A DNA stretch of 64,000 nt from a virus: positions 19,428 through 83,427 of IMG/VR virus record IMGVR_UViG_3300020442_002364, one strand, 5' to 3'. The notes beneath the pieces are model-generated. The model did not search any database. It saw only the letters and a list, made by a program, of their open reading frames with translations, and was not told where the DNA came from. The translations under genes were made by a program, and so were the position numbers. Of this stretch, positions 57,601 to 63,367 are shown in pieces (position 1 is the first letter of the stretch; each line of letters starts with the position of its first letter).

Positions 57601-59124
57601 TTAATTAGAAGAGTATGCGTGGAAGAACATTTTCGCTCTGCTTACGCCACTTCCAGCGCCAGCAGTAGTAGCAGAAATAGTTGTAGTTTGTTGAGTAATT
57701 GGATCAGTCAGAGTGATATCTCTACAAATAAGAGTACCACCAAGGTTATTAACAGCATCAGTGACATTAAGTTTTAAGTCACCATCAATATTAGAATCAC
57801 CAAGAACATCGAGAGCGAAGTTTCCTGGTGCTTTTTTGATACCAGTGTTTCCTGATGTGTCAATTCTGAACTCAACGTTGTTAGAACTGTCACGAATATC
57901 AAAAGGAATGCCTGGGACTGACTTTTGAAGTACAAATCCATCTAGAGCGGCATTACCACCAACAATTTGGTCACCTGTAAAGTATATATCACCTGCAACT
58001 TCCACTGCGTATGTTGTAGGTGCCCTACCAATACCAAGTTTAGTATCGTTGAGAAGAGTAGGAATAGGACCGATCTGGGATGCTGCACCACTGACCGTCA
58101 GATTTCCGCCAACAGTTACGTCACCTGTAGTTGCAACTGTAGCACCAGAGACGTTACCAGTTACATTACCAGTGAGGTCACCAGTAAAACCACCTGCAGC
58201 TTCAATAGCACCAGCACAATATTGACTGGAACTGAAAATACCACCAGTTACATATAAGGCACCAGCGGTGCTACTTGCAGCGGTAGCATTGTCAATGGTA
58301 GTAATACCAGTAACATCAAGAGTGTTTCCAAAGTTGACTGCCAGAGATGCCGAAAGTGTTCCAGTGATCGTAGTGCCACCAGCAGCTAAGGTGCTACCAA
58401 AAGTAACTGCTCCAGTTGCACCCAGAGTGTTGTTAACTTGTACCGCATTGGCAAATGTCGCTGCAGAAGCGAAAGATGCAGTAGCATTAACAGTCAGAGT
58501 GTCAGCGTTGTTATCACCAAGAGTGGTATTCTCTGAAACTGTGATAGTGGAGAATGATGTGGATCCAGTAAACGCACTACCAACAAAAGTTTTATTAGAT
58601 ACAGTCTGAGTAGCAGTCGCCGTCAAAAGTGTATCAGTCTGACCAGGATCAGGTAAAACAAAAGTTCTAGTTGTTCCTGACGCAATCTGAGCAGCACTAA
58701 AGTTAATAAGTTTAGTATTGTCAGATGTGTTTGGCAGAGCAAACAGAGTGTCAGTAATGGCAAGTGGCGATGCCAAACGAATAGAACCTGTGCCTTGTGC
58801 CTGTAGAGTAAAATCAAGATTGGTGTCTGCAGTATCCTGTGCTGCAACAACCAGAGAGGATCCTACCTTCTGAAGACTCAATCTGGAATCACCTAAAGCG
58901 AGACCGATTTGTCCTTGTACAGAAGAGAATACTCCAGTATTAGTTTTAAGTTCAAACTGAAATCCAGGACTCTCAGAACTTCCAGAAGGAACTGCTCTAA
59001 AGATGCTACCTACATTCGTTCGTTTATTCTGATCAGTAGGATCAGAGTTGTCCAAAAGAAGTAGAGTATCCGAACTGGATACTTCAGATAATAATGTAAG
59101 GTCTGATATTTTACGAGTTGCCAC
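57601..59124 (-). CDS. Fibre-like virion protein (507 aa)
   Basis: The N-terminus (MATRKISDLTLLSEVSSSDT; LLLLDNSDPTDQNKRTNVGS) is a common phage fibre start. The middle carries shaft repeats (TLTVNATASFASAATFANAV; GNLTVSGAASQ). The C-terminus includes DIRDSSNNVEFRIDTSGNTG and the short end SRAKMFFHAYSSN. It starts the 59-51 kb fibre operon from a TATAAATA late promoter 28 nt upstream. Confidence 0.8.
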   Translation of the reverse strand: MATRKISDLTLLSEVSSSDTLLLLDNSDPTDQNKRTNVGSIFRAVPSGSSESPGFQFELKTNTGVFSSVQGQIGLALGDSRLSLQKVGSSLVVAAQDTADTNLDFTLQAQGTGSIRLASPLAITDTLFALPNTSDNTKLINFSAAQIASGTTRTFVLPDPGQTDTLLTATATQTVSNKTFVGSAFTGSTSFSTITVSENTTLGDNNADTLTVNATASFASAATFANAVQVNNTLGATGAVTFGSTLAAGGTTITGTLSASLAVNFGNTLDVTGITTIDNATAASSTAGALYVTGGIFSSSQYCAGAIEAAGGFTGDLTGNVTGNVSGATVATTGDVTVGGNLTVSGAASQIGPIPTLLNDTKLGIGRAPTTYAVEVAGDIYFTGDQIVGGNAALDGFVLQKSVPGIPFDIRDSSNNVEFRIDTSGNTGIKKAPGNFALDVLGDSNIDGDLKLNVTDAVNNLGGTLICRDITLTDPITQQTTTISATTAGAGSGVSRAKMFFHAYSSN

Positions 59125-59152
59125 TCTACACCCACAAAAATTCGTTCAAGTT

Positions 59153-59160
59153 TATTTATA
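59153..59160 (-). promoter_or_regulatory. T4-type late promoter TATAAATA
   Basis: Minus-strand GTTATAAATAAAC is an exact late octamer, 28 nt before the ATG of the 507-aa gene. The TAA stop of the CpeT-like gene (59156-59158) lies within it. Confidence 0.75.
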
Positions 59161-59560
59161 ACCTCTTGTGAAAGAGGAAAAATCCTTCTGACGATTGCCA
59201 GTAGCCTTTATCCCAAGAATGGTATTGATCTGCGTACAATTTTACAGAACTTTCTAGGTCATGATCCTTCCACTTACACCCAGGACTAGATTTACCTACA
59301 AAATGATCTTCCAGTTTCATAAAAACAAGATCACATGCAGGATTTTCTACAACGATTACATCCTGATCCTGTCTTACTGTTACAATTTGTTCTCGATACG
59401 GTACTTGTGAATAGTTGTATCGAGAACTGGTCTTAAATTTTCTGTCAGAAATTTTTTCGTGAACAATATAAATGTGTGACCACTTTGTCGGATTGCCTGA
59501 CGCCTGTTCCCAGTTGTCAAACTTTCCCTCAAACCATTCACAAAAAGTATCTATCATCAA
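59156..59560 (-). CDS. cpeT: CpeT-like phycobiliprotein lyase (134 aa)
   Basis: CpcT/CpeT proteins attach bilins to, or help chromophorylate, phycobiliproteins. The family pattern is visible: FCEWFEGKFDNWEQASGNPT, WSHIYIVHEKI, YNYSQVPYREQIVTV, then CDLVFMKLEDHFVGKSSPGC. At 134 aa it is shorter than host CpeT (about 200 aa), as I recall for other cyanophage versions. This is an auxiliary metabolic gene that may affect light harvesting or pigment during infection. It overlaps the 98-aa gene upstream by 4 nt. Confidence 0.82.
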   Translation of the reverse strand: MMIDTFCEWFEGKFDNWEQASGNPTKWSHIYIVHEKISDRKFKTSSRYNYSQVPYREQIVTVRQDQDVIVVENPACDLVFMKLEDHFVGKSSPGCKWKDHDLESSVKLYADQYHSWDKGYWQSSEGFFLFHKRL

Positions 59561-59853
59561 TCCAATCCAATAAGGTCCTCAAGTTGAGCAGGTCGGTTCC
59601 CCAACATAAGTTCCTTTAGAGTCTCTGCCTTTGTCAAAAACTTACGATGGTAATCAATCCACGATTGAACCTCTGCTAACATTTCCTCATAACACTCGCG
59701 AGAGTCACACTTCTCATCAGTAAGGTAATCACCGATAGCATCACCCATACGATCCTTGCGTTGTGCTTCGTAAGTTTTCAACTGCTTGTCATCATAAAAA
59801 TTTTTTTCCCGATCAAGAACCTGTTTGATCTTTTCTTTGCTATCTGCGAGCAT
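59557..59853 (-). CDS. Unknown helical protein (98 aa)
   Basis: The frame runs MLADSKEKIKQVLDREKNFY, then DRMGDAIGDYLTDEKCDSRE and CYEEMLAEVQSWIDYHRKFL. It is helical and charged. The C-x3-ECYEEM...YH segment resembles one in the 59-aa protein at 60173, suggesting a shared small module. Close relatives occur in many cyanomyoviruses; no function is known. A TATAAT box lies 22 nt upstream. Confidence 0.75.
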   Translation of the reverse strand: MLADSKEKIKQVLDREKNFYDDKQLKTYEAQRKDRMGDAIGDYLTDEKCDSRECYEEMLAEVQSWIDYHRKFLTKAETLKELMLGNRPAQLEDLIGLD

Positions 59854-59875
59854 GATGGAACTCCATAGTCAAATA

Positions 59876-59881
59876 ATTATA
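59876..59881 (-). promoter_or_regulatory. TATAAT -10 box
   Basis: Minus-strand GCTATAATTATTTG lies 22 nt before the ATG at 59853, directly after the terminator that follows tRNA-Asn. Confidence 0.55.
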
Positions 59882-59885
59882 GCAT

Positions 59886-59911
59886 TAAAAAAGAGAGGTC
59901 GCAACCTCTCT
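59886..59911 (-). terminator. Intrinsic terminator after tRNA-Asn
   Basis: Minus-strand AGAGAGGT-TGCG-ACCTCTCT is a perfect 8-bp stem with a 4-nt loop, followed by TTTTT. It lies 2 nt after the tRNA-Asn 3' end and before the TATAAT box of the next gene. Confidence 0.88.
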
Positions 59912-59913
59912 GA

Positions 59914-59986
59914 CTCCTCCACCTGGACTCGAACCAGGGACAGGGTGATTAACAGTCACCTGCTCTACCAACTGAGCTATAGAGGA
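59914..59986 (-). tRNA. tRNA-Asn (GTT)
   Basis: The 73-nt gene has acceptor TCCTCTA paired with TGGAGGA, D-loop AGCTCAGTTGGTAGAGC, anticodon loop CTGTTAA (anticodon GTT) and T-arm CCTGGTTCGAGTCCAGG. CCA is not encoded. Confidence 0.96.
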
Positions 59987-59993
59987 ATGGGTG

Positions 59994-60173
59994 TTACCCA
60001 AACTCTTCGTTTCTACGACAATCGAGATGATAGAGAACTTCAGATCTCCACTCCATTAGTTCGTTGTAACACTCTTGGTTGTGAGCACATTCGCGAAGAC
60101 TGTGATCTGGTTTCAGCACACTTTCATAAAATAGTCCCAGAGCATCGCGTCTCTTTTGTTGCTTATCGGTCAT
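59994..60173 (-). CDS. Unknown small Cys-containing protein (59 aa)
   Basis: The frame runs MTDKQQKRRDALGLFYESVL, then KPDHSLRECAHNQECYNELM and EWRSEVLYHLDCRRNEEFG. Its ATG overlaps the TGA of talC (ATGA), so it is co-translated with transaldolase. The RECAHNQECYNELM part resembles DSRECYEEMLAEV in the 98-aa protein nearby. It is not CP12: the CP12 C-terminal signature is absent, although cp12 often neighbours talC in cyanophages. Confidence 0.68.
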   Translation of the reverse strand: MTDKQQKRRDALGLFYESVLKPDHSLRECAHNQECYNELMEWRSEVLYHLDCRRNEEFG

Positions 60174-60823
60174 TTGACTCCTTGGTTTACTGCTGCCCAG
60201 TCTTTATCGAAGATTGCAAGTCCTTCACGAGTAAGGACATGCGAATACATCTTCTCGAATACAGCAGGGGGCATCGTCACGATACTAGCACCATTGTAGT
60301 ATGAGCGAGTAACCTTATATACATCTCTAATAGAAGCAGAAAGGATTTGTGTTGCTACTCCTTGAGATTGATAGACCCCTGCAATTGATCGAACGACTTC
60401 TACTCCCGCGACAGAATTATCATCACAACGACCAACGAAAGGTGATACGTATGTAGCACCCGCCTTGGCAGCAAGAATAGCTTGTGCAGCAGAGAAGATC
60501 AAAGTAACATTGACTTTGATACCCAAGTCTGACAATTTCTTACATGCAAGTAAACCGTCTGGAGTACATGGAACCTTGACAGTACAGACTTCTCCAAATT
60601 TCTGAGAAAGACGGAGACCTTCGTCAAGCATGTCAGTATAACTACCAACAACTTCCATGCTGATATCGGGGACGCCAATATCTTTAATTTCCTGATAGAC
60701 TTCTTCTGGATCGCGTCCACTCTTCATAATAAGAGTTGGGTTGGTAGTGATACCATCAATCAGACCAGTAGCAAAGTGCTTACGGATCAATGCAGTGTCG
60801 GCAGTGTCTAGAAAAATTTTCAT
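60170..60823 (-). CDS. talC: Transaldolase TalC (217 aa)
   Basis: This is the short fructose-6-phosphate-aldolase-type transaldolase common in cyanophages, acting in the pentose phosphate pathway. The start MKIFLDTADTALIRK and GITTNPTLIMKSG are signature segments. The Schiff-base lysine is K83 (CTVKVPCTPDG). E57 (ISMEVV) and F129 (YVSPFVGR) match the transaldolase rather than the aldolase subtype. The length is typical (about 215 aa). Redirecting carbon from the Calvin cycle to NADPH and pentose production for phage DNA is the accepted view of its role. An AATAAATA late-like box lies 17 nt upstream. Confidence 0.96.
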   Translation of the reverse strand: MKIFLDTADTALIRKHFATGLIDGITTNPTLIMKSGRDPEEVYQEIKDIGVPDISMEVVGSYTDMLDEGLRLSQKFGEVCTVKVPCTPDGLLACKKLSDLGIKVNVTLIFSAAQAILAAKAGATYVSPFVGRCDDNSVAGVEVVRSIAGVYQSQGVATQILSASIRDVYKVTRSYYNGASIVTMPPAVFEKMYSHVLTREGLAIFDKDWAAVNQGVK

Positions 60824-60840
60824 TACAGAATTTTTTAAGA

Positions 60841-60848
60841 TATTTATT
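60841..60848 (-). promoter_or_regulatory. Late-promoter-like AATAAATA (talC)
   Basis: Minus-strand CCAATAAATATC has one mismatch to TATAAATA, 17 nt before the talC ATG and 12 nt after tRNA-Thr. Confidence 0.35.
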
Positions 60849-60860
60849 GGGCGAACCCAA

Positions 60861-60934
60861 AGCCACTCAACGGACTTGAACCGTTGACCTACTGTTTACA
60901 AAACAGTTGCTCTATCCAGCTGAGCTAGAGTGGC
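60861..60934 (-). tRNA. tRNA-Thr (TGT)
   Basis: The 74-nt gene has acceptor GCCACTC paired with GAGTGGC, D-arm AGCTCAGCTGGATAGAGC, anticodon loop TTTGTAA in stem ACTGT/ACAGT (anticodon TGT) and T-arm AACGGTTCAAGTCCGTT. CCA is not encoded. Its 5' 23 nt overlap the 3' end of a coding region. Confidence 0.95.
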
Positions 60935-61139
60935 GTTGCTTTTCCTCTTTGCTGAGTTTGAAGTACAGTTTATAGTATCTCTTTTTTATTTCTTCAAGAG
61001 TATCCATGTCTTCTTTGAATCCCATGTACTTGGTGAGTTGATAAGACCCTTCAAGTTCACTGATTAATCTTAGCACATTGACCGAAGATCTGTCAAGACC
61101 ACCAAAGGTAAATTTAGTGTGGGAGTTCTGAGAGTTCAT
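60912..61139 (-). CDS. Unknown helical protein (75 aa), 3' end inside tRNA-Thr
   Basis: The frame runs MNSQNSHTKFTFGGLDRSSV, then LRLISELEGSYQLTKYMGFK and the charged helix LEEIKKRYYKLYFKLSKEEK. The last codons and the TAG stop lie within the first 23 nt of tRNA-Thr. It overlaps the upstream gene by 26 nt. No family is recognised. Confidence 0.66.
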   Translation of the reverse strand: MNSQNSHTKFTFGGLDRSSVNVLRLISELEGSYQLTKYMGFKEDMDTLEEIKKRYYKLYFKLSKEEKQRHSSSAG

Positions 61140-61383
61140 CTAAGTCAAGTTCATCAAGTAGAGGATGGAATCCTTCTTCAATCAAGTAAGAGGATCCATG
61201 CCAGATATCTTCTGCTGAAAATATACGAGACTCTCTTGCTTTTTTAATTACTTTATCTGGTAGTGGAAATTCTGCAATATCATCCCAAGTAAAAGGAATG
61301 CCCTGTACAAAGAACATTTTAACTAGACCCTCCCCTTTTAGATAGCGATATTCCCAATACACCTTCAGGACTGTTTCTTCCAT
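61114..61383 (-). CDS. Unknown protein (89 aa)
   Basis: The frame runs MEETVLKVYWEYRYLKGEGL, then PFTWDDIAEFPLPDKVIKKA and WHGSSYLIEEGFHPLLDELD. I prefer the ATG at 61383; 61401 is possible. The pattern of an N-terminal strand, a central helix and an acidic end is seen in other cyanophage hypothetical proteins without known function. It overlaps the end of the 237-aa gene. Confidence 0.68.
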   Translation of the reverse strand: MEETVLKVYWEYRYLKGEGLVKMFFVQGIPFTWDDIAEFPLPDKVIKKARESRIFSAEDIWHGSSYLIEEGFHPLLDELDLDELSELPH

Positions 61384-62078
61384 AGAAAATCGAACGGACA
61401 TTTACTATCTTCTTTCTTTAGTCTATCTTTGATTAGACTCCATGATGCAAATTTGTCAAATTCCTTCAACCTAGCGTTCTGTGCATACTGATCGAGAATG
61501 TCTTGAGGTGGTGCTTTTTTCTTGAGTGAGAAAGTGCTATCCGACTTCTGAGAGTATAATCTCAACATGAACAGTGGAGTGCCTTTAGGGATCCACAAAT
61601 TAGTATCTAGATCTAAAAGTTTAAATCCAAACCCAAGAGGACGTTGCCATACTGATAATGGATATGTTCCTGGGATAGATTCTAATCCGTATCTGGAGAG
61701 TAAAGGATGAGGTATTTGTTCTACCCAAACGTCCTTATCTCTTGTCCATAAGGCGTGACCATAATTAAATTGTATCTCTGGTAGTTCTCCATCTAACCAA
61801 TTAGGAGCTAGATTGAAAAACTCATCAAATATAGGTTGTGCTAAATTTGTATCTAGATATTTATCGGTACTTTTGTAGAGCATACCGAGATCAAATGGTT
61901 GGTAGAATATCCAAGTATTCTTACCCCACTCTGACCATGCAGGACATTTTGCATGAGAGTAATTACGATCATACTTAGAACCAAACTTAGTTGGTTCTGG
62001 AGTGTAGTCTGGTGGTAGATATTCTTTTTTAAAATCTTCTTGCTCCCCGATTGTAGGGAGATAATACACATTCTTCAT
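61365..62078 (-). CDS. DUF6065-like conserved cyanophage protein (237 aa)
   Basis: The frame includes MKNVYYLPTIGEQEDFKKEY, NTWIFYQPFDLGMLYKSTDK, FGFKLLDLDTNLWIPKGTPL and FMLRLYSQKSD. The WIPKGTPL...R turn and the order of strands recall the DUF6065 family, whose function is unknown. The ATG begins 2 nt after the discriminator base of tRNA-Leu and has no visible Shine-Dalgarno, so it may be translated from a transcript processed at the tRNA 3' end. Confidence 0.72.
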   Translation of the reverse strand: MKNVYYLPTIGEQEDFKKEYLPPDYTPEPTKFGSKYDRNYSHAKCPAWSEWGKNTWIFYQPFDLGMLYKSTDKYLDTNLAQPIFDEFFNLAPNWLDGELPEIQFNYGHALWTRDKDVWVEQIPHPLLSRYGLESIPGTYPLSVWQRPLGFGFKLLDLDTNLWIPKGTPLFMLRLYSQKSDSTFSLKKKAPPQDILDQYAQNARLKEFDKFASWSLIKDRLKKEDSKCPFDFLWKKQS

Positions 62079-62080
62079 AG

Positions 62081-62164
62081 TAGGAGCGGGGGGACTTGAA
62101 CCCCCACGAGATAATTCTCAACAGATTTTAAGTCTGGTGCGTCTACCGATTCCGCCACGCTCCC
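62081..62164 (-). tRNA. tRNA-Leu (TAA)
   Basis: The 84-nt class II tRNA has a long variable arm. Acceptor GGGAGCG pairs with CGCTCCT, the anticodon stem CAGA/TCTG encloses CTTAAAA (anticodon TAA), the variable arm is TTGAGAATTATCTC, and the T-arm is GGGGGTTCAAGTCCCCC. CCA is not encoded. Confidence 0.95.
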
Positions 62165-62229
62165 GACTTCACCCTTCCCAAGTAGGAGGATGAAACTGAC
62201 AATATTCGTTAAAGGTGATTTTCATCTCC

Positions 62230-62763
62230 TTATTCGTCAGACCCGCATTCTTCGCTGCTTTCGGTAGGTTCCACTTCGCTGTGAACAGCATCTCCATCGA
62301 TTCTCTTGTTTCTGGTCTCATCTTCCTCCAATGCTTTTTCGATTTCTGATTCTAGATCAGGTTGAGTTTGTCCAATCTTAGGTGCCCCGATAGGACTCCC
62401 AGGAGCAGGACGCCTAATATACTTCGATTTGTCAATCTTGCGTGGTTTGCCTTTCTCTTTCTTACACTTCTTAATAACATCAATGGCATCACCTACAGTG
62501 ACAATATCCATTGAGTATTCATCTGCAATCTCAATGCTAAAACACTCCTCAAGGAACATAACCAATTCAACAAGATCAAGAGAATCTGCATCCAGATCAT
62601 CTACGAACTTTGTTTCCATGGTAACAGAGTCCCAATCAAAATCTTCTTTGACCAGTGCCTCTTTAAGTGCCAAGCGTGTTACCTGTAGGAGAACATCATT
62701 GTTCACCTTCTTTGCATTCTTAAGAATGTCTTTAATCTCGTGATAAGTTTTGTTGTATGCCAT
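62230..62763 (-). CDS. Acyl carrier protein with acidic C-terminal tail (177 aa)
   Basis: Residues about 20-100 are a complete ACP domain: helix [17 protein letters not shown], then [20 protein letters not shown] with the phosphopantetheine-accepting Ser61 in the DSLD motif, then [20 protein letters not shown] and IDVIKK. Typical ACPs are about 80 aa. Here a 75-residue tail follows, first basic with Pro ([20 protein letters not shown]), then strongly acidic ([29 protein letters not shown]). Phage-encoded phosphopantetheinyl transferase (36790-37251) is a candidate activator. It may divert host fatty-acid or other acyl chemistry, or use the acyl group as a signal. It lies between tRNA-Gly and tRNA-Leu. 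Confidence 0.9.
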   Translation of the reverse strand: MAYNKTYHEIKDILKNAKKVNNDVLLQVTRLALKEALVKEDFDWDSVTMETKFVDDLDADSLDLVELVMFLEECFSIEIADEYSMDIVTVGDAIDVIKKCKKEKGKPRKIDKSKYIRRPAPGSPIGAPKIGQTQPDLESEIEKALEEDETRNKRIDGDAVHSEVEPTESSEECGSDE

Positions 62764-62780
62764 AGCAATAAATTAGTGAG

Positions 62781-62852
62781 AGCGGGGTATCGGAATCGAA
62801 CCGACGACATCTAACTTGGAAGGATAGCGTTCTACCGCTGAACTAACCCCGC
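62781..62852 (-). tRNA. tRNA-Gly (TCC)
   Basis: The 72-nt gene has acceptor GCGGGGT paired with ACCCCGC, D-arm AGTTCAGCGGTAGAAC, anticodon loop CTTCCAA (anticodon TCC; stem CTATC/GTTAG with one T-T mismatch) and T-arm TCGGTTCGATTCCGA. CCA is not encoded. Confidence 0.94.
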
Positions 62853-62855
62853 ATA

Positions 62856-63035
62856 TCATACGTAAACAATCTGATCCTCTTCAAGTGAAGCACGGACAAC
62901 ATTCAGGACTCGAATAAACTGATCTGCATCTTCGCAAGTAAGATCTTTGATGGATGCTTCGGAACTCATCAGTGTGAATCGACGCTGAGTAATGTCGATG
63001 GCACAATGAGTCACGTATTCTTCGGTCTCAAACAT
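62856..63035 (-). CDS. Unknown small protein (59 aa)
   Basis: The frame runs MFETEEYVTHCAIDITQRRF, then TLMSSEASIKDLTCEDADQF and IRVLNVVRASLEEDQIVYV. It shows a strand-strand-helix pattern seen in other cyanophage small proteins. Its stop lies 3 nt before tRNA-Gly, and a TATAAT box lies 26 nt upstream. The function is unknown. Confidence 0.68.
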   Translation of the reverse strand: MFETEEYVTHCAIDITQRRFTLMSSEASIKDLTCEDADQFIRVLNVVRASLEEDQIVYV

Positions 63036-63061
63036 GTGTGCTGTTGGTGTGGTACTCCGTA

Positions 63062-63067
63062 ATTATA
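63062..63067 (-). promoter_or_regulatory. TATAAT -10 box
   Basis: Minus-strand CGTATAATTACGG lies 26 nt before the ATG at 63035 and overlaps the stop codon of the 90-aa gene. Confidence 0.5.
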
Positions 63068-63335
63068 CGGCACCGTGAACTGTATGTCTAGTCCCTGTGC
63101 CACTGATCGAATTGGCACGGGTAATAACCTCTTTCGCTTTTGCCTTGAGGTCTAATGCTGCCTGACGGTTTCTTTGATAGTAACCCCAAGCTTTTGTTTG
63201 GTCCGCTTCAGGACTCTTAAATTTTTCTTTTGTCATCTCCTCGACAAAATCGTCAAGGTGCCTGTCAAGAATTTCCTGCAAGAAAAATGCTTCTTGCTGA
63301 GTAATCGACATATGCATTAACTTATCTTTAGTCAT
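63063..63335 (-). CDS. Unknown helical protein (90 aa)
   Basis: The frame runs MTKDKLMHMSITQQEAFFLQ, then EILDRHLDDFVEEMTKEKFK and WGYYQRNRQAALDLKAKAKE. It is helical, with later starts possible at residues 7 and 9. Its C-terminal codons (ISGTGTRHTV) are encoded by a hairpin-family copy. The function is unknown. Confidence 0.68.
   Translation of the reverse strand: MTKDKLMHMSITQQEAFFLQEILDRHLDDFVEEMTKEKFKSPEADQTKAWGYYQRNRQAALDLKAKAKEVITRANSISGTGTRHTVHGAV
63094..63120 (+). repeat. CCTGTGCCA hairpin element copy
   Basis: CCTGTGCCACTGATCGAATT followed by GGCACGG has perfect GTGCCA/TGGCAC arms. It lies in the last codons of the 90-aa gene, 14 kb from the main cluster. Confidence 0.55.
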
Positions 63336-63367
63336 ACTTGATATTGTAGCAGTCGGTTATCAGTATG

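Noticed and set aside
59994-60173. CP12, expected next to talC in cyanophages
   Set aside because: The 59-aa frame has Cys residues but neither the C-terminal CP12 Cys pair nor its AWD_VEEL-type core, so it was left as unknown.
61858-61865. GATAAATA late promoter
   Set aside because: The octamer lies deep within the 237-aa coding region, hundreds of bases from the next start, and is probably chance.
62169-62225. An 18-codon frame (MKITFNEYCQFHPPTWEG) between the ACP gene and tRNA-Leu
   Set aside because: It has GGAG directly abutting the ATG, too close for a normal ribosome site, and is too short to judge. It would need proteomic support.
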